From: Deefgea salmonis
GTDB lineage: Bacteria; Pseudomonadota; Gammaproteobacteria; Burkholderiales; Chitinibacteraceae
DNA length: 64,000 nt
Assembly: GCF_020531905.1 (NCBI RefSeq)
Contig: NZ_JAJAWG010000003.1
Coordinates: forward strand, 248,001-312,000
Reading direction: 5' to 3'
Part shown: positions 42,351 to 50,583 of the stretch, one piece after another
How positions within the stretch are numbered: position 1 is the stretch's first letter
Layout of the letters: the number at the start of each line of letters is the position of its first letter
Notes under the pieces: model-generated
What the model saw: only the letters and a program-made list of their open reading frames with translations
What the model was told of the DNA's origin: nothing
Databases searched by the model: none
Position numbers and translations under genes: made by a program

Positions 42351-42881
42351 ATGATCAACTTCAATCAATCCCATTTCGCCCTGTTTGATCTGCCCGTCGC
42401 CTTTGCGATTGATGCCAAACTGCTCGATACCCGCTATCGCGAAGCGGTGGCTCAGTTTCATCCTGATCGATTTGCGACGGCCAGCGATGCGGAGCGCCGC
42501 CAAAGCTTACAAGCGACCACGCACATCAATGAAGCCTATCAAACCTTGAAATCAGGTCTGGCTCGAGCGCGCTATTTACTCAAATTGGCCGACATCGATA
42601 CCCAAGAAGAAACCAATACCGCGATGCCGATGGATTTTTTGATGGCGCAAATGGAATGGCGCGAAAGCATTGCGGAGGCTAAAGCCAGCCAAAACCTAAG
42701 CGCGCTGGAAAACCTAGCCAGCGAGATGCGCGCCGAAATGCAAGCCCTTGAAGACAAATTGGCCATGCAAATCGATGGGCAAAAAGACTATATCCACGCT
42801 GCGCTGAGCGTGAGAAAATTACGCTTTATGGAAAAGCTCGACCAAGAGATTGGCGATGCGATTGAAGCGATTTTGTATTAA
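42351..42881 (+). CDS. hscB: Fe-S cluster co-chaperone (J-domain)
   Basis: 176 residues. The N-terminal J-domain shows FALFDLPVAFAIDAKLLDTR and the QFHPDRFA motif with the His37-Pro38-Asp39 triad that stimulates HscA ATPase. The C-terminal helices (MPMDFLMAQMEWRESIAEAK) bind IscU. It targets IscU to HscA. No Shine-Dalgarno sequence is visible because the leader is the C-rich arm of a repeat; translation might depend on coupling to iscA or on a weak start. Confidence 0.96.
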   Translation: MINFNQSHFALFDLPVAFAIDAKLLDTRYREAVAQFHPDRFATASDAERRQSLQATTHINEAYQTLKSGLARARYLLKLADIDTQEETNTAMPMDFLMAQMEWRESIAEAKASQNLSALENLASEMRAEMQALEDKLAMQIDGQKDYIHAALSVRKLRFMEKLDQEIGDAIEAILY

Positions 42882-42906
42882 TCGCTAGGCGAGCAGTATC
42901 GTAGCT

Positions 42907-43018
42907 CCGATAGAGCGTAGCGAAATCGGAGGAATGGCTTACGTACGATTACGCTGCGCTAATCGTATCTACGGTGCTCAATTTTATTTCCAGCCAGTTT
43001 GGCGGGTCATCACCCGCC
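42907..43018. repeat. Cluster of three small hairpins between hscB and hscA
   Basis: Three palindromes in a row: CCGAT/ATCGG (42907-42929); TACGATTA CGCTGCGC TAATCGTA (42944-42967, perfect 8-base stem); GGCGGGT CATC ACCCGCC (43001-43018, perfect). Together with the next hairpin they fill the 234-base gap inside the operon. Confidence 0.75.
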
Positions 43019-43026
43019 CTACATCA

Positions 43027-43074
43027 GGGTATATTCCTAAAGCCTTTATATAAAAATCGCTTCAGGCATATACC
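43027..43074. repeat. GGTATAT-type short hairpin between hscB and hscA
   Basis: GGTATATTCCTAAAG pairs with the complement of CTTCAGGCATATACC (about 13 of 15 positions), around a 17-base loop. It is a clear member of the GGTATAT family and lies about 40 bases before the hscA start. Confidence 0.75.
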
Positions 43075-43115
43075 TTAAAGCATTTTAATCGATTAGATTT
43101 TTAGGATTTAAGCCA

Positions 43116-44984
43116 ATGGCTTTGTTGCAAATCTCCGAACCCGGCCTTTCTGCCGCGCCGCATCAACACCGCCTTGCGGTGGGCATCGACTTGGGTACCA
43201 CCAACTCTTTAGTAGCTACAGTAAAAAGTGGCAGCGCGGTCTGCCTGCCCGACCATGATGGCCGCACGCTACTGCCGTCGGTGGTGCATTACAGTCAATC
43301 TGGGCAAATACTGGTTGGCCATGCGGCGCAAGCGCAGCAAAATGTCGACCCCAGCAATACGCTGCTGTCGGTAAAACGCTTTATGGGCCGTGGCATCAAT
43401 GACATCGCCGATTTAGCCACGCCGTATCGCTTCGTCAAACAAGACATTGATGAGCCAGGCATGCTGAAAATTGTGACCCGCGCAGGGATTAAAAGCCCGG
43501 TTGAAGTGTCGAGCGAAATCCTCAAAAACCTCAAAGCGCGCGCGATCGAAAGCCTCGGCGGCGAACTGGTCGGCGCAGCGATTACCGTTCCAGCGTATTT
43601 TGATGATGCGCAACGCCAAGCGACTAAAGACGCCGCGACACTCGCTGGCATCAATGTTTTGCGGCTCTTAAATGAACCTACCGCCGCGGCAATTGCCTAT
43701 GGTTTGGACAATGCGTCTGAAGGCACGTATGTGATTTACGATTTGGGTGGCGGCACATTTGACGTGTCGGTGCTCGAACTCACGCGTGGAGTGTTTGAAG
43801 TGCGCGCCACTTCGGGCGATTCGCAACTGGGTGGCGACGATTTTGACCACCGAATTTATTGCTGGATTTTAGAGCAGGCCGGCATTCACGGCCCCAATCC
43901 ACACGATACCCGCCTGCTGCTGACGCGCGCGCGCGAAGCCAAAGAAGCGCTGACCGATCACACCAGCACTCAAATTACCGCCGTTTTATCCGATGGTCAG
44001 GTGGTGGATTTAATGCTGAGCGCCGAACTATTTCATAAAATGACCGCCCACCAAATCAGCAAAACGCTGTTGCCAGTGAAAAAAGCCCTGCGCGACGCCA
44101 AGCTCGATTTTGCCAGCGTAAAAGGCGTGGTTTTAGTCGGTGGCGCAACGCGGATGCCGCATGTACGCAAAGCGGTGCGTGAGTTATTTGGCCAAGAACC
44201 GCTGACCAATCTGGATCCGGATAAAGTCGTTGCCATTGGCGCGGCGATTCAAGCCGATGTCTTGGCGGGCAATAAAGGGGACGACGATTGGTTGCTACTG
44301 GATGTGATTCCACTGTCTTTGGGGCTAGAAACCATGGGCGGTTTGGTCGAAAAAATCATTCCACGCAATAGCACCATTCCAACGGCCCGCGCACAAGAAT
44401 TCACCACGTATAAAGACGGCCAAACCGCGATGGCGATTCATGTATTGCAGGGCGAGCGCGAGTTGGTGAGCGATTGTCGTAGCTTGGCGCGGTTCGAGCT
44501 GCGCGGCATTCCAGCGATGGTCGCCGGTGCAGCGCGGATTCGCGTGACTTTCCAAGTGGACGCCGATGGTTTGCTGTCGGTGTCTGCGCGTGAGCAATCG
44601 AGCGGCATTGAAGCGAGCATCGCGGTCAAACCGTCGTATGGTCTAAGCGACAATGAAATCAGCCGCATGCTCACCGAATCAATGACCCATGCCAATGTAG
44701 ATCTGCAAGCCAGAAAGCTCGCCGAAGCGCGCGTTGAAGCCAGCAGCATTGTCGCCGCGGTATTGATTGCACTTGAGAGCGACGGTCATTTACTCAATTC
44801 AAGTGAGCGTGCGCCGATTGATGCGGCACTGGCCCACTTACAAACGCTGATTGCTGGCGATGATGCCAACGCCTTAATCGCCGGCACCGAGCAACTGAAT
44901 GCCGCCAGCGATGAATTTGCCAGCCGCCGCATGAATGCGGCCGTCAAACGCGGCTTAAGCGGCCAAAAAATTACTGATATTTAA
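43116..44984 (+). CDS. hscA: Fe-S protein assembly chaperone (Hsp70 family)
   Basis: 622 residues, near the 616 of E. coli Hsc[16 protein letters not shown] opens the nucleotide domain; [47 protein letters not shown] and [14 protein letters not shown] are present, and [12 protein letters not shown] starts the peptide-binding domain. It binds the LPPVK motif of IscU in an ATP cycle driven by HscB. The gap before it is hairpin-rich, so it may be transcribed less strongly than upstream genes or have its own promoter. Confidence 0.97.
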   Translation: MALLQISEPGLSAAPHQHRLAVGIDLGTTNSLVATVKSGSAVCLPDHDGRTLLPSVVHYSQSGQILVGHAAQAQQNVDPSNTLLSVKRFMGRGINDIADLATPYRFVKQDIDEPGMLKIVTRAGIKSPVEVSSEILKNLKARAIESLGGELVGAAITVPAYFDDAQRQATKDAATLAGINVLRLLNEPTAAAIAYGLDNASEGTYVIYDLGGGTFDVSVLELTRGVFEVRATSGDSQLGGDDFDHRIYCWILEQAGIHGPNPHDTRLLLTRAREAKEALTDHTSTQITAVLSDGQVVDLMLSAELFHKMTAHQISKTLLPVKKALRDAKLDFASVKGVVLVGGATRMPHVRKAVRELFGQEPLTNLDPDKVVAIGAAIQADVLAGNKGDDDWLLLDVIPLSLGLETMGGLVEKIIPRNSTIPTARAQEFTTYKDGQTAMAIHVLQGERELVSDCRSLARFELRGIPAMVAGAARIRVTFQVDADGLLSVSAREQSSGIEASIAVKPSYGLSDNEISRMLTESMTHANVDLQARKLAEARVEASSIVAAVLIALESDGHLLNSSERAPIDAALAHLQTLIAGDDANALIAGTEQLNAASDEFASRRMNAAVKRGLSGQKITDI

Positions 44985-45070
44985 CGACATCGCGCGCTGC
45001 GCTCAATGATTGTTTTTGCTATTGCTAAAACCAGCCGCAAAGATTGCGCTGTTTGAATGAAGGATTGACC

Positions 45071-45409
45071 ATGACTCAAATCGTTGTATTACCCCACCCG
45101 ACGCTCTGCCCAGAAGGGGCGGTACTCGAAGTCGAGCCCGGCACCACGATTTGTGATGCACTGCTGGCGAACGATATCGAAATCGAACACGCTTGCGAAA
45201 AATCCTGCGCCTGTACCACTTGCCATGTATTAGTGCGTGAAGGTTTTAACAGCCTAAACGAAGCCGATGAGCTCGAAGAAGACCAACTGGATAAAGCCTG
45301 GGGCTTAGAATCTTGCTCACGCTTGTCGTGCCAAGCTGAAGTGGCTGATACTGAATTGGTGGTTGAATTACCTAAATACACCATCAATCATGCGCGTGAG
45401 CATCACTAA
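45071..45409 (+). CDS. fdx: 2Fe-2S ferredoxin of the Isc system
   Basis: 112 residues from MTQIVVLPHPTLCP; the longer frame from 45044 has no support. Cluster ligands are Cys42, Cys48 and Cys51 (HACEKSCACTTCHV) and Cys87 (SRLSCQAE), the vertebrate/adrenodoxin-type spacing. It supplies electrons for cluster assembly on IscU. The preceding AAGGATTGACC has a usable ribosome-binding site. It is 86 bases after hscA and a palindromic element follows. Confidence 0.97.
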   Translation: MTQIVVLPHPTLCPEGAVLEVEPGTTICDALLANDIEIEHACEKSCACTTCHVLVREGFNSLNEADELEEDQLDKAWGLESCSRLSCQAEVADTELVVELPKYTINHAREHH

Positions 45410-45416
45410 TCGGCGC

Positions 45417-45478
45417 GTTCAGATCATAGCTTGATGCCGAGCCGCAGACACTTAAAATCATCAACACGTAATCTGAAC
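45417..45478. repeat. Compact GTTCAGAT-ended palindromic element
   Basis: GTTCAGAT ... ATCTGAAC, 62 bases, with inner inverted words CTTGATG and CATCAAC and the core GCCGCAGACACTTAAAA. It represents the shortest full form of the family whose large copies are at 18897 and 22955. It lies between fdx and iscX. Confidence 0.8.
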
Positions 45479-45494
45479 AACGCCTAATTAGTCT

Positions 45495-45543
45495 GGGTAT
45501 AACTATCCAGCCAAATATAATCAACGTCTAGCCAGCCATACCC
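45495..45543. repeat. GGGTATA-type short hairpin between fdx and iscX
   Basis: GGGTATAACTATCCAGCC and, inverted, AGCCAGCCATACCC (imperfect), about 49 bases in all. Two different repeat families therefore sit next to each other in the fdx-iscX gap. Confidence 0.6.
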
Positions 45544-45555
45544 TAGGAGCAAATC

Positions 45556-45750
45556 ATGAAATGGACCGATAGCCGCGAAATCGCCATTCAATTGAGCGAA
45601 AAATTCCCCGATACCGATCCAAGCACCATTCGTTTTACTGATTTACGCGACTGGGTGCTGGCACTGGATGGCTTTAACGATGACCCGCAGCATTGCGGCG
45701 AAAAAATCCTTGAAGCAATTCAAATGACGTGGATCGACGAAGCAGAATAA
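45556..45750 (+). CDS. iscX: IscX, small Isc-system protein
   Basis: 64 residues, acidic, MKWTDSREIAIQLSEKFPDT, then DLRDWVLALDGFNDDP and QMTWIDEAE, the well-kept IscX (YfhJ) sequence. It binds IscS and iron and modulates the desulfurase. AGGAGCAAATC precedes the ATG. It closes the operon: no further Isc gene follows, and the spacing to the HD-GYP gene contains no clear terminator. Confidence 0.95.
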   Translation: MKWTDSREIAIQLSEKFPDTDPSTIRFTDLRDWVLALDGFNDDPQHCGEKILEAIQMTWIDEAE

Positions 45751-45836
45751 GCCAAGAACACTTTCATCAAACTTAAAACTCCGCATAAGAATGGAATCAG
45801 CTAAACTAGCGCCATCGCCCTATTTGATGATGGTGT

Positions 45837-46772
45837 ATGTCTACAGCCTTACTTTCTAGCGCGCAGCATATCTTGGCTGCTCGTCAGCAACTCGCCCCCT
45901 GCTTGGCGCAAACGCCCAATCCGGCGAGTTTTATTGCGCAAATCAACGTGGTCATCACGCATCTATTGGCCGCTTGCGAGCAAAATAGCCATGTCGCCTT
46001 GGCGATGATACAGCTTGATCTGAATGACCCCTATACCGTGCGCCATCCGATCAATGTGGCGATTGTTGTCAATTTAGCGCTCAAAAACTTAGGGCATAGC
46101 GAGACTGAGCGCTGGCATTTTATCGCCGCAGCACTGACGATGAATATCGGCATGTATGCACTGCAAAATGAATTATCCCAGCAAAGCAGCGCCCTCACGC
46201 CCGAACAGCTCAGCCAAATCAAACTCCACCCCGCGCAAGGCCGCGAAGCGCTACGCAGCTTAGGCGTGGCCGACTCGATGTGGCTCGATTGCGTCTTACA
46301 ACATCATGAAGCACCCGATGGCAGCGGCTATCCGCAGCAGCTCGCCGGGGATGCGGTGTTATTCGCCGCCCGCTTGATTGGTCTGGCTGATCGCTATTGC
46401 GCTTTGCTCTCAAACAGCACCTATCGCACCAGCCAATCGGCCGATGTGGCCTTACAAACTTCGCTCAATAGCGCTGGCGGTAGTCTGGATCAAAAGCTGG
46501 TGAATTTATTTAGCCAAACCATCGGTAGCTATCCACCGGGCTCGGTGGTGTTACTCAACAATGGCGAATCTGGCGTGGTGCTGGAGCAAGCGATTGGCGC
46601 CGCCGCACCGCATATTCTGGCGCTGTTTGATCGTGACGATCAACTCTATCCACAAGCCATCCGCCGTAATGGTCAACTGGCTGAATTTAGAATTTTGAAA
46701 GTACTCGATAGTCGCATCATCGCTGGCGCTATGTCATTGAGCCAAATTTGGGGCCCTGACGCGCAAATTTAA
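45837..46772 (+). CDS. HD-GYP-like protein lacking the HD metal pair
   Basis: 311 residues. The C-terminal fold follows HD-GYP phosphodiesterases: VRHPINVAIV (His70), KLHPAQGREALRSLGV (His131), LQHHEAPDGSGYPQQLAGD (His156-His157 and the GYP-like S-G-Y-P at 163-166) and IGLADRYCALLS (Asp185). But the place of the family's HDxGK holds MNIGM (102-106), so the His-Asp pair needed for the metal centre is missing. It is therefore probably inactive against c-di-GMP and might bind it or act as an interaction module. The region after residue 210 is not recognised. It follows iscX by 86 bases. Confidence 0.85.
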   Translation: MSTALLSSAQHILAARQQLAPCLAQTPNPASFIAQINVVITHLLAACEQNSHVALAMIQLDLNDPYTVRHPINVAIVVNLALKNLGHSETERWHFIAAALTMNIGMYALQNELSQQSSALTPEQLSQIKLHPAQGREALRSLGVADSMWLDCVLQHHEAPDGSGYPQQLAGDAVLFAARLIGLADRYCALLSNSTYRTSQSADVALQTSLNSAGGSLDQKLVNLFSQTIGSYPPGSVVLLNNGESGVVLEQAIGAAAPHILALFDRDDQLYPQAIRRNGQLAEFRILKVLDSRIIAGAMSLSQIWGPDAQI

Positions 46773-46793
46773 CGCGCTATTTCTTTACCGCAT

Positions 46794-46826
46794 AAAAAAA
46801 CGCCAAGCTGACTTGGCGTTTTTTTT
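46794..46826. terminator. Bidirectional rho-independent terminator
   Basis: AAAAAAACGCCAAG, CTGA loop, CTTGGCGTTTTTTTT. It separates the convergent HD-GYP-like and EF-hand genes and has a tail of A or T on both sides. Confidence 0.9.
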
Positions 46827-46844
46827 GCACGATGAATAACGCGC

Positions 46845-47165
46845 TTATTGGTGATGCATTGGCATTGAAGCGTTTGCTGGCATCGACGCATGGGCTGGCA
46901 TTGAGCCATGCGCCATACCGCGATGGCCTTTTTTGCTTGAGCAATTGGCGCGCATAGCCTCGCGTGCTGCACGGCGTTCAGCGACTGTCACGGTACCATC
47001 TTTATTGGCATCCATTTGCTCAAAACGGGCATCCGACATTTTTTGATGCTCAGCCTTGGTGATATCCCCTTTTGGCATTTTTGGGCAAGTTGGCGTGGCC
47101 GCAAAAGCCATCGAAGTGGTAAAAACAGTCGCCGCTAATAACAAAGCTTTCATTGAGGTGCGCAT
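46845..47165 (-). CDS. Exported EF-hand protein with a Met/His-rich tail
   Basis: 106 residues from MRTSMKALLLAATVFTTSMA, a signal peptide ending AFA-AT; GGAGAAATAAA lies before the ATG. The mature part has one clear EF-hand loop, DANKDGTVTVAE, preceded by FEQM. The tail HRGMAHGSMPAHASMPANAS followed by MPMHHQ is rich in Met and His and could bind soft metals such as copper; this is inference. Cys residues are present in TPTCPKMPKG and ANCSSKK. Probably periplasmic. No neighbour gives a function. Confidence 0.8.
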   Translation of the reverse strand: MRTSMKALLLAATVFTTSMAFAATPTCPKMPKGDITKAEHQKMSDARFEQMDANKDGTVTVAERRAAREAMRANCSSKKGHRGMAHGSMPAHASMPANASMPMHHQ

Positions 47166-47261
47166 TTTATTTCTCCAAACCAGCAAACTGCACTATGCAG
47201 CATGTTCTGTGTGATATAACGTCGCAATCTTCAATTCGGTTGACGACAAGGATAAAAAAAA

Positions 47262-47573
47262 ATGACTTTTGCTGAACAATTAGCACAGATGCCCACCATT
47301 AATCATTTATCGGCGATTGAATTACTCGATGGTGAAACCGTGATCGCCCGCATTGACAATCGCCCCGGCCAAGCCGGTAGCGTGCGGCTGTATCACGCCT
47401 TGTATCAAGAATTTGGCGCCATCAGCGATATCGCCGCGCAAAAAGGCTTACGCCTGTATGCCGAGCACACTGCTGATGCGCAAGCTTTTCCCGGCAAGCA
47501 CCCCAATATCGACCGTTTATTGCTGATCGCCGACAGTGGCCAGCCTTTAGCTGTGCGCCTGATTGCCGTCTAA
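47262..47573 (+). CDS. DUF2322 family protein
   Basis: 103 residues. MTFAEQLAQMPTINHLSAIE, then ELLDGETVIARIDNRPGQAG and the ending LLLIADSGQPLAVRLIAV, match the DUF2322 family of small proteins found mainly in Beta- and Gammaproteobacteria. Its function is unknown. AAGGATAAAA in front of the ATG is a good ribosome-binding site. The next gene starts 27 bases after its stop, so they may be co-transcribed. Confidence 0.8.
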   Translation: MTFAEQLAQMPTINHLSAIELLDGETVIARIDNRPGQAGSVRLYHALYQEFGAISDIAAQKGLRLYAEHTADAQAFPGKHPNIDRLLLIADSGQPLAVRLIAV

Positions 47574-47599
47574 ACTTGCTGATACCAGCCGAGCGTCTT

Positions 47600-48412
47600 A
47601 TGCCTTCTGCTTTATTTACTCGATGTATTGCCCGCCTTGCATTATCCATCATGGCTTTGAGCGCAATACCTGCTCAAGCTGAAATTGATTTGGGTTCTTT
47701 GGATTTTTTAGCCAGCGACAAACCGCATAGCCCGATACCCAGTGGACTTATCGTCGGGGGAGTCGTATTCGGTGGACAAGCGCGTTATCAGGCACAAGAT
47801 GCAACGGGGTATGCCATCCCGGGGCTGATTTATTTTGGCGATCACTTCATGTATTTGGGTGATCGAGCGCGTTATTATTTTTATAAAGAACATCAGCTTG
47901 GGCTATACGCCTACGGTCGGGTGCGCTTTGGCAATCTCGATCCAAAGGACAACGCAGCATTGGCTGGCATGCTCAAACGTAAAGGCCAACTTGAGGCCGG
48001 TGTGGGCCTCAATTACGCGCTGCCTTATGCGCTACTGAGTATGCGAGTGTCGAGTGATATCACCGGCAATAGTCGTGGCCAAGAAGCGCTATTTTGGACT
48101 GATTTTCCCATTGTTCGTGACAATCTACTGATCATGCCCGGCATGGGCGTTATGGTGCGCAGCAGTAAAATGGCCAATTACTACTTTGGCGGCATTTCAG
48201 CGCAAGAAGCGAGTAATAGCCGCCCAAGCTGGGATACCGGCGCAACCGTTTCACCACTGATCGCGCTGGTGAGCAGCTATCGCATTAACAAAAGCTGGAT
48301 CGGCATGGCCGCAGTCAATTACGAGCTGTACGATAAAAGCATCCAAAACAGCCCGATTGTGCAACACCGCGGTGAGTTTTATGCCGGATTGGGTCTGGGT
48401 TATATCTGGTAA
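47600..48412 (+). CDS. MipA/OmpV family outer-membrane protein
   Basis: 270 residues from MPSALFTRCIARLALSIMAL, a signal peptide ending PAQA-EI; an upstream in-frame start at 47576 is possible. The barrel-like strands VVFGGQARYQAQDATGYAIP, LIYFGDHFMYLGDRARYYFY and FYAGLGLGYIW with a terminal aromatic residue are typical of MipA/OmpV, which scaffold murein enzymes or act as porins. Which role applies here is not decided by sequence. A terminator follows. Confidence 0.85.
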   Translation: MPSALFTRCIARLALSIMALSAIPAQAEIDLGSLDFLASDKPHSPIPSGLIVGGVVFGGQARYQAQDATGYAIPGLIYFGDHFMYLGDRARYYFYKEHQLGLYAYGRVRFGNLDPKDNAALAGMLKRKGQLEAGVGLNYALPYALLSMRVSSDITGNSRGQEALFWTDFPIVRDNLLIMPGMGVMVRSSKMANYYFGGISAQEASNSRPSWDTGATVSPLIALVSSYRINKSWIGMAAVNYELYDKSIQNSPIVQHRGEFYAGLGLGYIW

Positions 48413-48455
48413 TTACATATACCATCAGCGCGTAATGGCTTGTATGACGAGCAAC

Positions 48456-48478
48456 AAAAAGGGCCTTTCGGCCCTTTT
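48456..48478 (+). terminator. Rho-independent terminator after the MipA/OmpV gene
   Basis: AAAAAGGGCC, TTTC loop, GGCCCTTTT. A short, strong GC stem with a T run. The rest of the gap to the helicase gene shows the words ACAGAGACGCAAAGACGCAG (near 48530), related to CTCTGCGCCTCTGCGT near 22440. Confidence 0.85.
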
Positions 48479-48663
48479 GCATTCAATCACATTAAATCGT
48501 AACGCCAGTCACTTAAGAAATTTTCTTTGACACAGAGACGCAAAGACGCAGAGTAAAACCAATTCAAAACTCAAACCATTAGACGATTTAAGCGGCGATA
48601 TGCTCTGCGTTGCTAAGTTGGCGGGTTTAATGCTGGCATAAACAACATCAAACCATTCAACAA

Positions 48664-50025
48664 TTAACCGTGTTTTTTCGGCAAGAACAGCGCTGCAATT
48701 TGCGGCGTGCGCTTGGGTAATTTAGGCAAATTACTCGGGAACGCCGGCACATCGCTGGCATCACGCTGCGCGCGCGATGGCATGCGCTGATAGTCTTTCA
48801 CGCCTTTATCGGTGGTCGGATCCACATGATGACGGCGCTCAGCGCGCGCTGGTCGCTCGTCGATCACTTGAATCGTACCTGGCGAGAAACCATGCACTGG
48901 AATCAACGACATTTCGCGATTGAGTAGCTTTTTAATGCCTTCGTAAGCCTTGCCTTCTTCGGGCGCAACCAGAGAAATCGCCACCCCCGTAGCACCCGCA
49001 CGACCGGTACGGCCAATACGATGCACGTAGTCTTCGGCGTTGGTCGGCAATTCGTAATTCACCACATACGGCAAATCAGAAATATCCAAACCGCGCGCTG
49101 CCACGTCGGTCGCCACGAGTACTTGCGTTTCACCGGCTTTGAATTTAGTCAGCGCTTCAGTGCGCGCGCGTTGATCGCGGTCGCCATGAATCGCTTCGCA
49201 ATTAAAGCCAGCGCGTTTCAAATCACGTGCCACTTGATCAGCACCGATCTTGGTACGGCAAAACACAATCACTTGCGTCATTTGATGCACACGAATCAAA
49301 TGCGCCAGCAAAGCGCGTTTGCGGGCAGTTTCAACCGGATGCAATTCTTGTTTAACCGATTCATTGGCTGAGTTTTGGCGTGAAATTTCAATTTTCACTG
49401 GCTCATGCATAAATTGCTTAGACAGCTTGATAATTTCTGGCGCAAAAGTCGCCGAGAACAACAGCGTTTGCTTGCGATTGGTACACAAATTGAAAATATT
49501 TTGAATATCCAAAATAAAGCCCATATCGAGCATGCGATCGGCTTCGTCTAAGACCAAAATTTCAACTTGCGATAAATTAATTGATTTTTGCTGGATATGA
49601 TCGAGCAAACGACCGGGCGTGGCGACCAAAATTTCGATCCCTTCACGCAGCGCAGGAATTTGCGCCTTCACATCGACACCGCCATACACCACATGGCTAC
49701 GCAGACCCGTGCCCTTGCTGTAAGTGGCCACATTGGCGTACACCTGATCGGCCAATTCACGCGTTGGCGTCAGAATCAAAGCGCGGATCGGGTGCCGTGC
49801 CGGAGAAGCACTGTGATTGGCGTGACGGATAATTCGCGTCAAAATTGGCAAAGTAAACGCGGCAGTTTTACCGGTACCGGTTTGGGCTGCGCCCAACACG
49901 TCTTTGCCGGCCAAAATAACCGGAATCGCTTCAGCTTGAATCGCAGTAGGAGTTTCATAGCCTTGTGCAACGACCGCCTTTAATACTTCAGGCGCCAAGC
50001 CTAATGATGCAAATGTGATACTCAT
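48664..50025 (-). CDS. rhlE: DEAD-box RNA helicase (RhlE type)
   Basis: 453 residues from MSITFASLGLAPEVLKAVVA, with GGAGTGTA before the ATG. Motifs are all there: Q motif YETPTAIQAEAIP, GAAQTGTGKTAAFTLP (I), ALILTPTRELADQ (Ia), VLDEADRMLDMGF (II), LLFSATFAPEI (III), VATDVAARGLDIS (V) and HRIGRTGRAG (VI). The C-terminal RAERRHHVDPTTDK is basic. RhlE unwinds RNA, in ribosome assembly and mRNA turnover. The symbol is chosen by architecture; other DEAD-box subfamilies are possible. Confidence 0.92.
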   Translation of the reverse strand: MSITFASLGLAPEVLKAVVAQGYETPTAIQAEAIPVILAGKDVLGAAQTGTGKTAAFTLPILTRIIRHANHSASPARHPIRALILTPTRELADQVYANVATYSKGTGLRSHVVYGGVDVKAQIPALREGIEILVATPGRLLDHIQQKSINLSQVEILVLDEADRMLDMGFILDIQNIFNLCTNRKQTLLFSATFAPEIIKLSKQFMHEPVKIEISRQNSANESVKQELHPVETARKRALLAHLIRVHQMTQVIVFCRTKIGADQVARDLKRAGFNCEAIHGDRDQRARTEALTKFKAGETQVLVATDVAARGLDISDLPYVVNYELPTNAEDYVHRIGRTGRAGATGVAISLVAPEEGKAYEGIKKLLNREMSLIPVHGFSPGTIQVIDERPARAERRHHVDPTTDKGVKDYQRMPSRAQRDASDVPAFPSNLPKLPKRTPQIAALFLPKKHG

Positions 50026-50280
50026 TACACTCCAATACACGCGACAAAACTAAAGGCAGCACTTTACACCAAGCGAGCCCATATGCCTACCTTCGTCTGC
50101 AGCCAATGGCGCCGATCAGCGATAAAATCCAGCATAAAACCAAGCATTTAACGCTGATTGCCACCGATCTTCGGCCAGCCAAGGCCCATCCATCCAGCGC
50201 ACCCATTTATTCAGCGAATACGGGGTAGATCAAATTATTCTATTGAAATGACGGCAAGCTAAGCCAATCACAGTAAACTA
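50026..50280. other. Intergenic region between rhlE and the MITE
   Basis: About 255 bases without a supported gene. No terminator, hairpin or repeat from the other families was seen in it. It holds the promoter of the helicase gene, which reads to the left, and ends in AAACTA at the MITE border. Confidence 0.45.
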
Positions 50281-50546
50281 GGGTCTGTTGACGCTTGGTT
50301 TGCCAGCCGCGTTTATGCGGATTTTGGCCTGAGGCAAGGCACGAAGCGCGCAGCGTAGTCATTCTACGCCAGCGCTTTGTAACGCAACATCAGGCCAAAA
50401 TCCGCCAAACCCTGCGGGCTGGGCGCTTTTCGCGGTGACTCTGCGTTGTAGCAAGCTCACATAGAATGACTATGCATCGCTTACTACGCCTTGATTCGCC
50501 GCGAAAATCGCTCCAGCGCGGCGGAAAACCAAATGCCAACAGACCC
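50281..50546. mobile_element. MITE-like element with GGGTCTGTTG ends flanked by TA
   Basis: 266 bases. Left end GGGTCTGTTGACGCTTGGTT, right end (inverted) GGGTCTGTTGGCATTTGGTT, so about 17 of 20 positions match, and both ends are bordered by TA, as expected from a TA target-site duplication. It contains further inner inverted words (GGCGGATTTTGGCCTGA and its complement near 50385-50405) but no transposase frame. TA duplication suggests mobilisation by an IS630-like or IS5/IS427-group enzyme. It ends 38 bases before the prmB start. Confidence 0.85.
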
Positions 50547-50583
50547 TAGCACACTGTCACTACCCCACTTTGGAGCCCAACGT

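Noticed and set aside
50491-50583. N-terminal extension of prmB by 31 residues
   Set aside because: Encoded by the MITE and short spacer; PrmB homologues begin near MYDIAREHL and GGAG lies before that ATG.
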